Below, piece after piece: positions 34,559 through 42,869 of a DNA stretch of 64,000 nucleotides. The stretch spans positions 62,001-126,000 of the forward strand of contig CAVZDD010000004.1 in the NCBI GenBank assembly GCA_963773945.1, written 5' to 3'. This DNA is from JAKIWV01 sp963773945. GTDB taxonomy: Archaea > Thermoplasmatota > Thermoplasmata > Lutacidiplasmatales > UBA184. The position numbers were made by a program, and so were the translations under genes. The notes beneath the pieces were generated by a model. It saw only the letters and a program-made list of their open reading frames with translations, was not told the origin of the DNA and made no database searches. Numbering within the stretch: the first letter of the stretch is position 1; the number at the start of each line of letters is the position of its first letter.

Positions 34559-35080
34559 ATGCCTCGAATATCCACTCCATCCCCCCCTTCCTCCCCTTCC
34601 TCTACTCCCTCCCCTCCTCCTCTCTCCCATCCCTCTCCTTCCCCTCCCGCCTCACCCTGGCCTCACTCCCGCCGCTTCAAGATCCAATACGGAGAACTCG
34701 ACCTGCTCAACCATCTCAATCATGCCGTTTACTTCCGGTTCATGGAAACCCTCCGATCCGAGTACTACCTAGGTCTCCGCCAGACCACCGACCCCCACCA
34801 ACTCGACATCATCATCGCCGAAGCCCGCTGCCGCTACCTCGTCCCGGTGCTCTACGCCACCGAACTCGTGGGCGAGGTCGCCCCGGCCCGACCCCTCGGG
34901 CGCACCAGCTTCGCCCTCCTGTACCGGTTCACGGACGAACCCCAACGGGTTGTGACCGCGCGTGGACACACCGTGATCGTCTCGTACAACTACGCAACGG
35001 GAATGAAGAAACCGATTCCGAACGATGTGCGGTCCGCCCTGGAACTCGACGCGGTGGACCCGAAGGCCGAAGGCTGGTAG
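34559..35080 (+). CDS. Acyl-CoA thioesterase, 4HBT hotdog family, with Ser/Pro-rich N-terminus
   Basis: Residues 38-173 form a 4-hydroxybenzoyl-CoA/YbgC-like hotdog domain: FKIQYGELDLLNHLNHAVYF with the Asp and Asn/His of the active-site loop at the start of the long helix, then RFMETLRSEYYLGL and strands to the end. Members hydrolyse acyl-CoA thioesters. The first 35 residues are almost pure Ser-Pro low complexity (from a C/T-rich tract), unusual for this family. ATG 34559 is supported by a TATA box (ATATAATCC, near 34528-34536) about 27 bases upstream. Without that box, a start inside the low-complexity stretch would have been considered. Confidence 0.8.
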   Translation: MPRISTPSPPSSPSSTPSPPPLSHPSPSPPASPWPHSRRFKIQYGELDLLNHLNHAVYFRFMETLRSEYYLGLRQTTDPHQLDIIIAEARCRYLVPVLYATELVGEVAPARPLGRTSFALLYRFTDEPQRVVTARGHTVIVSYNYATGMKKPIPNDVRSALELDAVDPKAEGW

Positions 35081-35146
35081 GAAAACTCCACTCGCAGCAA
35101 GGGGGTGGGGGGGTCCTCTCGGACTCCGTCGCGCCGGATTTCGGCG

Positions 35147-35452
35147 CTACGTTTCGGGTGTGTAGCCCGGGTTCTCTCGGGCCACGCCCGGCAGAGGGGG
35201 CGGCCAGGGGGTGGGTTCGATGAACGTCGGGTCGTCGACCACCGACTCCAGGTGGTAGGTCACGCCCGTGCCTTGGAGGGCATTGTGGAGCTTTTGGAGG
35301 CGCTCGCGGAACTGCTTCACGCTGTCCCACTCGAAGACGAGGTCGTGCGTGCCGACGATGAACGAGAGGCCGGCGTGTTCCCGAAGTCGCTCCGCGACCG
35401 AGAGCGGCGAGATGCCGTCCGGTGAAAAGTAGAGGTCGACGTACGTATGCAT
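35147..35452 (-). CDS. Small ferredoxin-fold-like protein of unknown function (101 aa)
   Basis: The 101-residue product (MHTYVDLYFSPDGISPLSVA at the start) shows an alternation of strands and helices compatible with a beta-alpha-beta ACT-like or AsnC C-terminal-like fold (AERLREHAGLSFIVGTHDLV, FEWDSVKQFRERLQKLHNAL, VTYHLESVVDD). It ends in a Pro-rich tail. No DNA-binding domain or catalytic motif is present. A TATTTAAG box at about 35485-35492 (read on the minus strand as CTTAAATA) lies 33-40 bases upstream of ATG 35452. It is divergent from the first Kelch/PKD gene. Confidence 0.6.
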   Translation of the reverse strand: MHTYVDLYFSPDGISPLSVAERLREHAGLSFIVGTHDLVFEWDSVKQFRERLQKLHNALQGTGVTYHLESVVDDPTFIEPTPWPPPLPGVARENPGYTPET

Positions 35453-35540
35453 GCTCGTTCCTCCGCGAGATTGCGTGGATTCCCTATTTAAGCCGGTCGC
35501 GGGACCGGAGCAGGGCCGGCGGTCCCACTCCGGGGAATAG

Positions 35541-35554
35541 AGAGTTTGAAATAC
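35541..35554 (+). promoter_or_regulatory. Promoter box shared by the two Kelch/PKD genes (copy 1)
   Basis: GAGTTTGAAATACC occurs here and again before the second paralogue at 37925-37938. The core TTTGAAATA is centred 28 bases before the GTG start at 35577. The identity of the box in both copies suggests the same promoter strength and control. Confidence 0.65.
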
Positions 35555-35576
35555 CGAAACCGTCCCCATTTCTCCC

Positions 35577-37829
35577 GTGTCGCGCCCGTGGGTCCTCATC
35601 GCCGCCTTTGCCGCTGTGACTGTGATGCTTCTCGCGGGGTTCGCCATGATCCCGGCGGGGACGGCGGCGGCGGGCGCCGCGAAGCTCCCCGCGCTGACGC
35701 TCGCCGGGGCAGTCTCCGCGGCCCAACCGGTCGCCACGACGGTCGCGGCCGCGGGCTCTCCGCTCCTTAACGCGGCGGTCTCCTCACTAGACCGTGGCGC
35801 GGGTCCGGCCTTCGGCATTCCGGCGCAGTGCGCGGTTTCTGCGGCGGGCCAAGCCGCTTGCGGCGCGCCGCCGATCCGCTCTCCCGGAACACACGCCCCG
35901 GTAAGCCACTCTTCGGCGGCTCATTCCGCTGCACCGGGGGGCACTCCTCAGTTCTACAACGTTACCCCGGCAATCTCTACGGCCTCATTGGGCGCGATTC
36001 CGACGGTCGAATTCAGCGGGCGCATGGCGTACGACCCGCTCCTCAACGAAGTCGTCCTGTTCAATGGCTGCTCTACGAGCCTGTGCAATAGCAACTCGAC
36101 CTGGACCTACAACGGGTTCGCCTGGGACAACATCACCGCTTCCCTCGCGCTCTCGCCGTCGGCTCGGCAAGGCGCGGGGATGGACTATGACCCCGGCTTC
36201 GACGGCGTCATTCTCTACGCCGGCACGAACACCCTGGGCTTCAACATGGACGACACTTGGCTGTTCAACGCGACCGGATGGTACAACATCACCGCGACCG
36301 TCGGCGCTCCTCTCGCGGGCGGCACAGAGGCCGTGACCTGGGCCTATGGCGCGATGACCTACGACCCCGCGATCGGTTCGATGATCGTCGTGGACGGTTG
36401 CGTCGACGCCGCTTGTGACGACGTCTGGGGCCAGACGTTTTACCTGAATGCTACCGGATGGGGCTGGTCGTGGGGCCCGGGCACACTGGACAACCGCACC
36501 TACCTCGCCTACAACTCCCTCGCGTACGACGCGGCGGACGGTTACCTGGTCGAGTTCGGCGGTTACGATTACTTCTCGGCGATGGTCCAGAACTACACCT
36601 ACTGGCTCAACTCCACGTCCGGGAACTGGATGAATATCACCAACATGGACGCCGGCTGCGTCGCCGGGACCTGCTACACTCCGCCGGCCCGTGACTCGGC
36701 CGCGATGACCTGGGACAGCCAGCTCAACGCAGTCCTCCTCATGGACGGGTTCAACTACACGACGGGCACGTGGTACAACGACTCCTGGCTCTTCTCGGGC
36801 GGGGTCTGGCTCCCGGCCAACCTCACGGGGACGAACGCGCCGAGCAACTACTGCGGGGCCGCTCAGCCGGCCCTGGCGGAAGTAAGTGACAACGTAGCGC
36901 CGTTCATCATCGGAGGCGCCGGACCGTGCGGTTCCGCGGGCGAAACGAACGAGTTCGTCTACGAAGTCGCTCCGTTGCCCACGCTGGCCGCCACTCCCAA
37001 CCCCCTCGACCTCGGCATGACTACGACCGCCGCCGCGGGATGGGCCGTCGGCACCGGCAGTGGGATCGTGGCTGCGTGGAACGTCTCGTACGGCGACGGC
37101 CACTTCGTCTCGGCGGCCCGAGGGGCGACTACGAACACCTCCCAAGCGTTCTCGCACGCGTTCCCGGCGCACACCTACGGCTCGGCGGCGGTGTTCGTGG
37201 CGAATGTGACCTGGACCGACTTCTTCTACATCACCGGCACGGCGTCGGTGACCGTCACGGTCCACCCGGCCGTGGCCGCGACCATCACCGCCTCCGCCCT
37301 GACGATCACGGCCGGTAACGCCGTGACCTTCACGACGAGCCCGACCGGCGGCAGTGGGACGTACACCTACGCGTGGAGCTTCGGGGACGCGACCACGAGC
37401 ACGGTCCAGGACCCGGCCGCCCACACATTCGCGAAGGCCGGTACCTACGTCGTGAACCTCACGGTGACCGACAGCATCGGTCAGGCGGTCCATGCGACGT
37501 CGGTGACGATCACGGTCAACGCGGCGCCCTCGTCGTTCAGTCTCGGCAGCACGGGCACCTACCTTGTGATTGGCCTTGTGTTGCTCGTCGTCGTGGTCCT
37601 CGCGGTCGTGCTGCTGATGCGGCGCCGGAAGAAGCCGGCCCCCTCGGCCCAGCCGTGGCAATCAGGCACTCCGCCGGCGGAGCCGGCGCGCCGCCTCCCG
37701 GCGCCAGTGGGGTTCCGCCTGGAGCCGCAGAGTCCCCGCCACCTCCGCCGCCCGCTCCGTAGACGCACGCGTCGGAAACTGCGCGAACCCTTTCCCCTCC
37801 CGCTTTTCCTAGAGGTCGCCGGCGCCTGA
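35577..37829 (+). CDS. Kelch-propeller/PKD surface protein, paralogue 1 (probable true stop at 37762)
   Basis: Starting at GTG 35577, the protein has a signal peptide (LIAAFAAVTVMLLAGFAMI). A Kelch/galactose-oxidase-like propeller follows, with blades such as MAYDPLLNEVVLFNGC, MDYDPGFDGVILYAGT, MTYDPAIGSMIVVDGC and MTWDSQLNAVLLMDGF. Next come two PKD-like domains (YTYAWSFGDATTSTVQDPAA in the last), a transmembrane helix (VIGLVLLVVVVLAVVLLM) and a basic tail. NxT/S sites are abundant. In the tail the frame seems to slip at about 37660-37668: the other frame gives the GGAGAPPPGASGVPP-type Pro-rich end seen in paralogue 2, stopping at 37762. It is probably anchored in the membrane and exposed to the medium, perhaps for adhesion or glycan binding. 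Confidence 0.8.
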   Translation: MSRPWVLIAAFAAVTVMLLAGFAMIPAGTAAAGAAKLPALTLAGAVSAAQPVATTVAAAGSPLLNAAVSSLDRGAGPAFGIPAQCAVSAAGQAACGAPPIRSPGTHAPVSHSSAAHSAAPGGTPQFYNVTPAISTASLGAIPTVEFSGRMAYDPLLNEVVLFNGCSTSLCNSNSTWTYNGFAWDNITASLALSPSARQGAGMDYDPGFDGVILYAGTNTLGFNMDDTWLFNATGWYNITATVGAPLAGGTEAVTWAYGAMTYDPAIGSMIVVDGCVDAACDDVWGQTFYLNATGWGWSWGPGTLDNRTYLAYNSLAYDAADGYLVEFGGYDYFSAMVQNYTYWLNSTSGNWMNITNMDAGCVAGTCYTPPARDSAAMTWDSQLNAVLLMDGFNYTTGTWYNDSWLFSGGVWLPANLTGTNAPSNYCGAAQPALAEVSDNVAPFIIGGAGPCGSAGETNEFVYEVAPLPTLAATPNPLDLGMTTTAAAGWAVGTGSGIVAAWNVSYGDGHFVSAARGATTNTSQAFSHAFPAHTYGSAAVFVANVTWTDFFYITGTASVTVTVHPAVAATITASALTITAGNAVTFTTSPTGGSGTYTYAWSFGDATTSTVQDPAAHTFAKAGTYVVNLTVTDSIGQAVHATSVTITVNAAPSSFSLGSTGTYLVIGLVLLVVVVLAVVLLMRRRKKPAPSAQPWQSGTPPAEPARRLPAPVGFRLEPQSPRHLRRPLRRRTRRKLREPFPLPLFLEVAGA
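37781..37811 (+). terminator. Conserved 3' flank with pyrimidine tract after Kelch gene 1
   Basis: The sequence GCGCGAACCCTTTCCC at 37781-37796, followed by a C/T-rich tract ending CTTTTCCT, is repeated after paralogue 2 (40238-40253, then TTTTTCT). Retention downstream of both stop codons suggests a functional transcript end carried along in the duplication. Confidence 0.5.
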
Positions 37830-37924
37830 CATCCACTCGAGCCGGCGCGACGACGCGGTTCTCCACCTCAATCCGGTCCCGGGAGCGGAGCCGCCCGCGG
37901 GCTTCCCCGCGGCGCGAGCATAGC

Positions 37925-37938
37925 GAGTTTGAAATACC
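37925..37938 (+). promoter_or_regulatory. Promoter box shared by the two Kelch/PKD genes (copy 2)
   Basis: The same GAGTTTGAAATACC as upstream of paralogue 1. The core TTTGAAATA (37928-37936) is centred 27 bases before ATG 37959. This supports that start over the in-frame ATG at 37929, which lies inside the box. Confidence 0.65.
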
Positions 37939-37958
37939 CAGCCATCCACGGCTCGCCA

Positions 37959-40219
37959 ATGCCGCGAGCCCTGCTCCTGACGGCCGTAGTCGCCCTTGCG
38001 ATCGTAGCTGTTCTGGGAGGCGGGTTCGTCTCCGCCGCCTCGGGTGTGGGGGCTCCGCTCTCCGGGGCCGGGACGCATTCCACGCATCCGACCTCAGATG
38101 CCACGGCGGCCGGGACCGCCTTGCTGAAGGCGGCAGTGGCCAGCGTCAACGCGGCGTCGGCCCGGCTGGGATCCGCTTCGACGTGCGCGGTCATCTCCGG
38201 AACGGCCGCCGCCTGCGGTGGATCAACTCCCCGCCCCCTCTCCAAGCTCGACGCCGGCCCCCGCGCGAACTTCGCCGGGGCCCCCGATTCCTTCGTGCGA
38301 CCGGCCCCGACTTCTCCGCCCGCGCCTGCCGCTCCCTCTCCTTCCCCCACGCCAGCGCCCATCGACCCGACTTGGTACAACGTGACGACCCAACTGACCA
38401 CGGCGTCCGGCGGCGTGATTCCCGCGGTCGGACCGGGGAGCGGAATGGCGTTCGACCCCCTGCTCGGCGAGGTCGTGCTGTTCGCCGGAACTACCGTCAC
38501 CGCCGACGGCCCCTTCGTGAACGAAACTTGGACCTACAACGGGATCACCTGGACCGACCTGACGGGCACCCTCCCCTTGGCGCCCTCCGTACGGTGGTAT
38601 CCCGGATTCGATTACGACCCCGCGATGGGCGGGGTCATCCTCGTCGGCGGATTCAGCGCCGCCAACTTGGGCCTCAACGACACCTGGCTGTTCACCGGTA
38701 CCTGGAAGAACATTTCCGCGACCACCGGAATGCTGCTGGACGCCTCGAACGGGGGCGGCCAGAACGGTGCTCCCCTCTATGAAGGAGGCATCGGCGGGTC
38801 CGGAGCGGCGTGGGACCCGCTCCTCGGGGGCTTCCTACTAACGGACGGCTGTACGGACCCGTACTGCGACAGTGCCTATGCGCTGAGCTGGCTCCTCAAC
38901 TCGACCGGCTGGTGGACGATTAGCTTCGGTCCGGGCTGGGGATTGGCCAATCCGGTACCCGATTACAACGCGACCTGGCTCGGCTACACCGTCATGGCGT
39001 GGGATCCGACGGACCAGTACATGGTCCTCTTCGGCGGGCTCGACTACTATGCGGGCCTGCCGGAGAATTACACCTACACCTATTCCACAGGAGTGTACAC
39101 CGGAAGCGCGGCGTTGAACGCGAACTGGGACAACTTGACCGGAATGGACATGGGACCCGACGGCGCCCCGGCGGGCCGCGATGCCGCCTCAATGACATGG
39201 GACGCCCAGCTCGGTGGGATCTTCATGACCGGCGGGTACAACTACACGGTGGACTACGGGTACAACGACACCTGGGAGTTCGTCGGCGGGCTCTGGTACA
39301 CGCTCGCCCCCGCGCCGGCCGCCTTCTCCCCCGGATATGGATACACCCTCGCCGTGAATTCCACCCACATCGGCGTGTTCGTGGTCGGAGGCTTCCGGTA
39401 CGGGGCTCCAGCCCCCGATTACGGTTCGCAGGACGAGTGGGTGTTCGAGACGCCCCCGCAAGCGACGCTCACCGAGACACCGACCCCGGTCGACCTGGGA
39501 ACCGAGGTCAACTTCACGGCCGGCTGGACCCTCAACACCGGCACTGGCTACGCCGCGGGTTGGAATGTCTCCTATGGCAATGGGCACTACGGTACCTCGC
39601 GCGCCGCGACCGGCGTCAGCTCGGCGACGGCATACACGAAGGTCTTTCCGTACACCTACCCGGCGGCCGGTATGTTCACGGCCACCGTCACCTGGTCGGA
39701 CTTCTTCTACATCGATGCGACCAGCGCGTCGGTCAGCCCGACCGTTAACCCGGCGCTCGGGCGACGATCACCGCCTCCGCGATGACGATCACCGCGGGGG
39801 GAACGGTCACGTTCACCACCAGCCCCACCGGCGGCAGTGGGACGTACACCTATGCGTGGAGCTTCGGGGACGCGACCACGAGCACCGTGCAGGACCCGGC
39901 GGCGCACACCTTCACGAAGGCCGGCACCTATGTGGTCAACCTGACGGTGATGGACAGCCTGGACCATTCCGTCAAGGCGGCCTCGGTGACGATCACGGTG
40001 AACGCGGCGCCCTCTCCCTCGTCGTTCAGCCTCGGGAGCACGGGCACCTACCTCGTGATCGGCCTCGTGCTGCTGGTCGTTGTGGTCGTCGCGATCGTGT
40101 TGCTCATGCGCCGGAAGAAGCCCGCGCCGGCGGCCCAAGCATGGCAATCGGCGCCTCCGGCCACCGGCGGGGCCCCCCCGCCAGGAGCTGGAGGCTCGCC
40201 ACCTCCTCCGCCGTCGTAG
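37959..40219 (+). CDS. Kelch-propeller/PKD surface protein, paralogue 2, frameshifted at 39759-39761
   Basis: Same design as the upstream gene: signal peptide (LLLTAVVALAIVAVLGGGFV), a spacer rich in Ala/Pro/Ser, Kelch-like blades (MAFDPLLGEVVLFAGT, FDYDPAMGGVILVGGF, MTWDAQLGGIFMTGGYN), and PKD-like domains. A near-identical last PKD (TYAWSFGDATTSTVQDPAAH) is followed by a transmembrane helix (VIGLVLLVVVVVAIVLLM) and a Pro-rich tail ending at 40219. The first frame runs out at 39785; adding one G to GGG at 39759-39761 links PALGA to TITASAMTITAGGTVTF as in paralogue 1. The repaired protein has about 753 residues. The 3' third is far more similar to paralogue 1 at the DNA level than the 5' part, suggesting gene conversion or a selected anchor module. 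Confidence 0.8.
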
Positions 40220-40237
40220 ATGAGTGCGCCGGGACCG

Positions 40238-40266
40238 GCGCGAACCCTTTCCCGCCTCTCTTTTTC
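40238..40266 (+). terminator. 3' flank with T-run after Kelch gene 2
   Basis: GCGCGAACCCTTTCCC, shared with the 3' flank of paralogue 1, is followed by CTCTCTTTTTCT. The five-T run is a good archaeal terminator. It lies 25 bases from the 3' end of the convergent SRP RNA gene and could also end that transcript's antisense side. Confidence 0.5.
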
Positions 40267-40290
40267 TAAAACGTGGAACGTCGGCGGAGT

Positions 40291-40601
40291 GCTAGGCCAG
40301 CAGGGTGGCCACGCATCGAGAGAATCCGGAGACCCCGTTCGCTCCTCAGCCCCGTCGCCCCACCAGCGTCGTCGGGTCACGGTAAGGCTGCTCCCGTCAG
40401 GACCTGACCCGGTTCCCGTGATGGGTAACCGCTAGGGCGCTCCTCCGAGCGCTCGTCGCGGTGCCCGCGGCCCAGTGGAACAGAGCGTCGACGAAGACAA
40501 ACGAGACGGATTCCCTCGGTGCGCGTCGCTCCTGCCTGTCACCCCCGCTAAGGACGGTTTCGGTGTAAAAGGGGACGCCCAACCCCCCGGTCTAGCCTAG
40601 C
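40291..40601 (-). ncRNA. Archaeal 7S signal recognition particle RNA
   Basis: Read on the minus strand, the segment begins GCTAGGC and ends GCCTAGC, the closing helix 1. The 5' domain GGGGGGTTGGGCGTCCCC (helices 2-4 region) and ACCGAAACCG follow. The universally conserved helix 8 core is at about 40380-40413: GGGTCAGGTCC, TGACGGGAGCAGCC, and the following TTACC, matching the GGTCAGG...GGAAGCAGCC signature bound by SRP54. Length of about 311 bases is normal for archaea. The RNA scaffolds SRP19 and SRP54 for cotranslational targeting of membrane and secreted proteins. A TATA box sits 24-30 bases upstream of the 5' end. Confidence 0.9.
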
Positions 40602-40624
40602 GTTCAATTCCACGGACTGTCGGG

Positions 40625-40631
40625 ATATATA
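40625..40631. promoter_or_regulatory. Shared palindromic TATA element between SRP RNA and ABC permease genes
   Basis: ATATATA is centred at 40628, 27 bases from the inferred SRP RNA 5' end (40601, minus strand) and 27 bases from the permease ATG (40655, plus strand). The spacing fits a start point on each side, so one symmetric box may bind TBP in either orientation. BRE-like purines are not clear on either side. Confidence 0.6.
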
Positions 40632-40654
40632 GTTGTCACCGAGATGACCGGTCC

Positions 40655-41854
40655 ATGACGGGCGCCGGTTCGCCTCCGGCGGCCGTGTTGAGTGCCGGAT
40701 CCGGCGGGGCCCCTGCGACGGAACTGCGCGAGGACCCCTCCGCCTCTCCGAGACCGCCCCAGGGTGGACGCCTCCGCAGCCCGCTCGTCCGATTCCTGGC
40801 GCAGCGCCTCGCGCTCCTCCCGGCGCAGCTTGTCTTCGTCCTCGTGATCCTTTTCGTCTTTGGCACGGTCCTGCCGGCCGTCTGGGCGCACCAATCGGTC
40901 TGCACCCTGGCCGGCGAGTCCTGCACCTGCCCCTGGTCGAACGTGGGATGCTCGGTCGCGCCGTTCTTCACGGCGCTCGCCACGTTTGTCGATCACATCG
41001 TGACCGGAAAGTGGGGCGAGACGAACTACTTCGGGATCGTCGCGCCCACGGTCCAATATTTCCGGTGGTGGCTCCCGAACTCCATCGAACTCGCCGTGAC
41101 TTCCCTCGGCATCGCCGGCGTGGCCGCCTATTTCATCGGAATTCGGGCCGGATGGCGTCCCGGCGGAGGCTTCGACGTCGGTGCCCGGTTCTTGGCCGGC
41201 GTCGGCCTGCTGCTGCCCGCGTTCTTCCTGATCTTCTTCCTGCTCATTGCGAGCTGGACCCCCTACCTGCAATACTTCGGGGACACGCCGTACGGCACGT
41301 TGCCCGGAGCGCTCTGGCTCGATTTCCACGGGGGCCGACCGACCTGGATTGGAATCGCAGGCACCTCCTCGCCCACCGGCTTCCCGATCATCGATGCCCT
41401 CTGGCACGGGAACATTCCGTATGCGATGAACGTGCTCGCGCGAACGCTCCTCCAAGGAGCCATCATCGCGATCGCGTACCTCGCGATATTCTTCCGGTAC
41501 GCCCGGCACACGGTGGTTGAGGCGCTGCGCGAGCCCTACATTCTCGCCGCACGGGCCCGGGGCGTCCCTGATCGGACCCTGCTGTGGCACCATGCCAGTC
41601 GGCGGATCATCCCAATCTACGCCCTCGTCTTCGCCGCGACGCTGCCGGCGTACATCGTCACGCAGGCGATCGCCGAGGCGGTCTACAACTACAACGGCAT
41701 CGGCACGCTCGTCATGTACAATTTCTCGGTCGGCGGGGCGAACGTCGCCGGCTTCGACCAGGTGGCGATCTTCCTCCTCGCGGCCGTCGTGCTCGCGAGC
41801 ACGCTCACGGCGGACCTGATCTCCCGCGCGCTCGACCCACGGTTCCGGCGATGA
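40655..41854 (+). CDS. ABC transporter permease, dipeptide/oligopeptide type (DppB-like)
   Basis: A 399-residue permease with a 45-residue polar N-terminus, a first transmembrane helix (LALLPAQLVFVLVILFVFGT), an extracellular loop and five further helices. The cytoplasmic EAA-type loop is EALREPYILAARARGVPDRT, which docks on the ATPase. The DppB/OppB family fold is clear. The loop after helix 1 holds extra cysteines (CTLAGESCTCPWSNVGC). No substrate-binding protein or ATPase gene lies in the window, so the complex must be completed from elsewhere. Its TGA overlaps the ATG of the DppC-like gene (ATGA). Confidence 0.88.
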   Translation: MTGAGSPPAAVLSAGSGGAPATELREDPSASPRPPQGGRLRSPLVRFLAQRLALLPAQLVFVLVILFVFGTVLPAVWAHQSVCTLAGESCTCPWSNVGCSVAPFFTALATFVDHIVTGKWGETNYFGIVAPTVQYFRWWLPNSIELAVTSLGIAGVAAYFIGIRAGWRPGGGFDVGARFLAGVGLLLPAFFLIFFLLIASWTPYLQYFGDTPYGTLPGALWLDFHGGRPTWIGIAGTSSPTGFPIIDALWHGNIPYAMNVLARTLLQGAIIAIAYLAIFFRYARHTVVEALREPYILAARARGVPDRTLLWHHASRRIIPIYALVFAATLPAYIVTQAIAEAVYNYNGIGTLVMYNFSVGGANVAGFDQVAIFLLAAVVLASTLTADLISRALDPRFRR

Positions 41855-42849
41855 GTCCGATGGTGAACTTCAACGTCGGCGAGGAACCGGTCGGCCCGCC
41901 CACCGCTTGGGTCCGGGTCGTGCGCACCGGCCTCCAGTTGCTCGACACGCCCACGCTCCTGCTCGGACTGACGCTCGTCGTCTTTTTCGTGGGGGTCTCG
42001 GTCGACGCCGTGACGACCTTCGGACCCCACCTCGACACGATGTACACGCGCCTGAGCTGGGCCACCGGGGCCTATCCGCCCGGCCCGTCGGCCACCCATC
42101 CGTTCGGGGTCATGGACACCCTGGGCGTGGACGAAGCGACAGCGCTCTTCCAGGCGACGCCCTTCGACGTGGCCCTCGTCACGGGCATTACCCTCCCGGC
42201 CGCCCTCATCGGGCTCGTCCTGGGGTCGGCGGCCGGCGCCGGGAACCGGCTCGCCGCGGGCCTCGTCATCACCGGCGGGGACCTCCTGCTCAGCATCCCG
42301 GCGCCATTCCTCGTGATCCTGATCTTCCTCAGCCTTTCCCGGTTCCTCTACCCGTCCGAGTACCTCTGGGTTTTCGGCGTCGCCTTCGTGGCGATCCTCT
42401 GGCCGTACCACGCCCGCGTCGTGCGGCAGCGGGCCGTGATCGTGAGCCAGGAGAACTACGTCGAGGCGGCCCGGGCCGCCGGCGCCTCCCGGGCGTGGGT
42501 CGTGCGCCGGCACATCCTGCCTAACAGCTTTACCCCGATCCTGGCCCAGATCCCAGTCGACGTGGCGAGCGTCTTCTTCGTCCTGACGGCGTTCCCGTAC
42601 GCCGCCTGCCTCGGCGGCGGGGGCGTGGGCAGCGCCTTCTCGATCGCCTCCCCGCTCCCCTCCCGGAACTTCCCCGAGTGGGGCTGGCTCGCCGCGAACG
42701 GGGCCTGCTACGGCTACAGCCCGGTCTTCGCCGCCGACTTCTGGTGGATGTTCCTGTTCCCGATCATGATGATCGCATTGTTCAGCGGCACGGTCATGCT
42801 CCTCTGCGACGGCCTGGACCGGTTCGTCACGCAGAACGTCCGCCAATAG
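41851..42849 (+). CDS. ABC transporter permease, dipeptide/oligopeptide type (DppC-like)
   Basis: A 332-residue partner permease. One transmembrane helix near the N-terminus (TLLLGLTLVVFFVGVSVDAV), a long external loop, then five helices. The coupling loop is SQENYVEAARAAGASRAWVV, followed by RRHILPNSFTPILAQIPVDV, the DppC/OppC signature. It has several extra residues in the last external loop (ANGACYGYSPVFAADFW). The ATG overlap with the DppB-like gene shows translational coupling. It converges on the KaiC-like gene with 20 bases between the stops. Confidence 0.88.
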   Translation: MSPMVNFNVGEEPVGPPTAWVRVVRTGLQLLDTPTLLLGLTLVVFFVGVSVDAVTTFGPHLDTMYTRLSWATGAYPPGPSATHPFGVMDTLGVDEATALFQATPFDVALVTGITLPAALIGLVLGSAAGAGNRLAAGLVITGGDLLLSIPAPFLVILIFLSLSRFLYPSEYLWVFGVAFVAILWPYHARVVRQRAVIVSQENYVEAARAAGASRAWVVRRHILPNSFTPILAQIPVDVASVFFVLTAFPYAACLGGGGVGSAFSIASPLPSRNFPEWGWLAANGACYGYSPVFAADFWWMFLFPIMMIALFSGTVMLLCDGLDRFVTQNVRQ

Positions 42850-42869
42850 GCGCCGGCGCCCCCGCGGGC

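Noticed and set aside
35985..37661. A 558-codon minus-strand frame opposite Kelch gene 1
   Set aside because: Composition (Arg, Gly, Val, Asp only) is that of a mirrored frame, and the plus strand carries a signal peptide, Kelch blades, PKD domains and an anchor.
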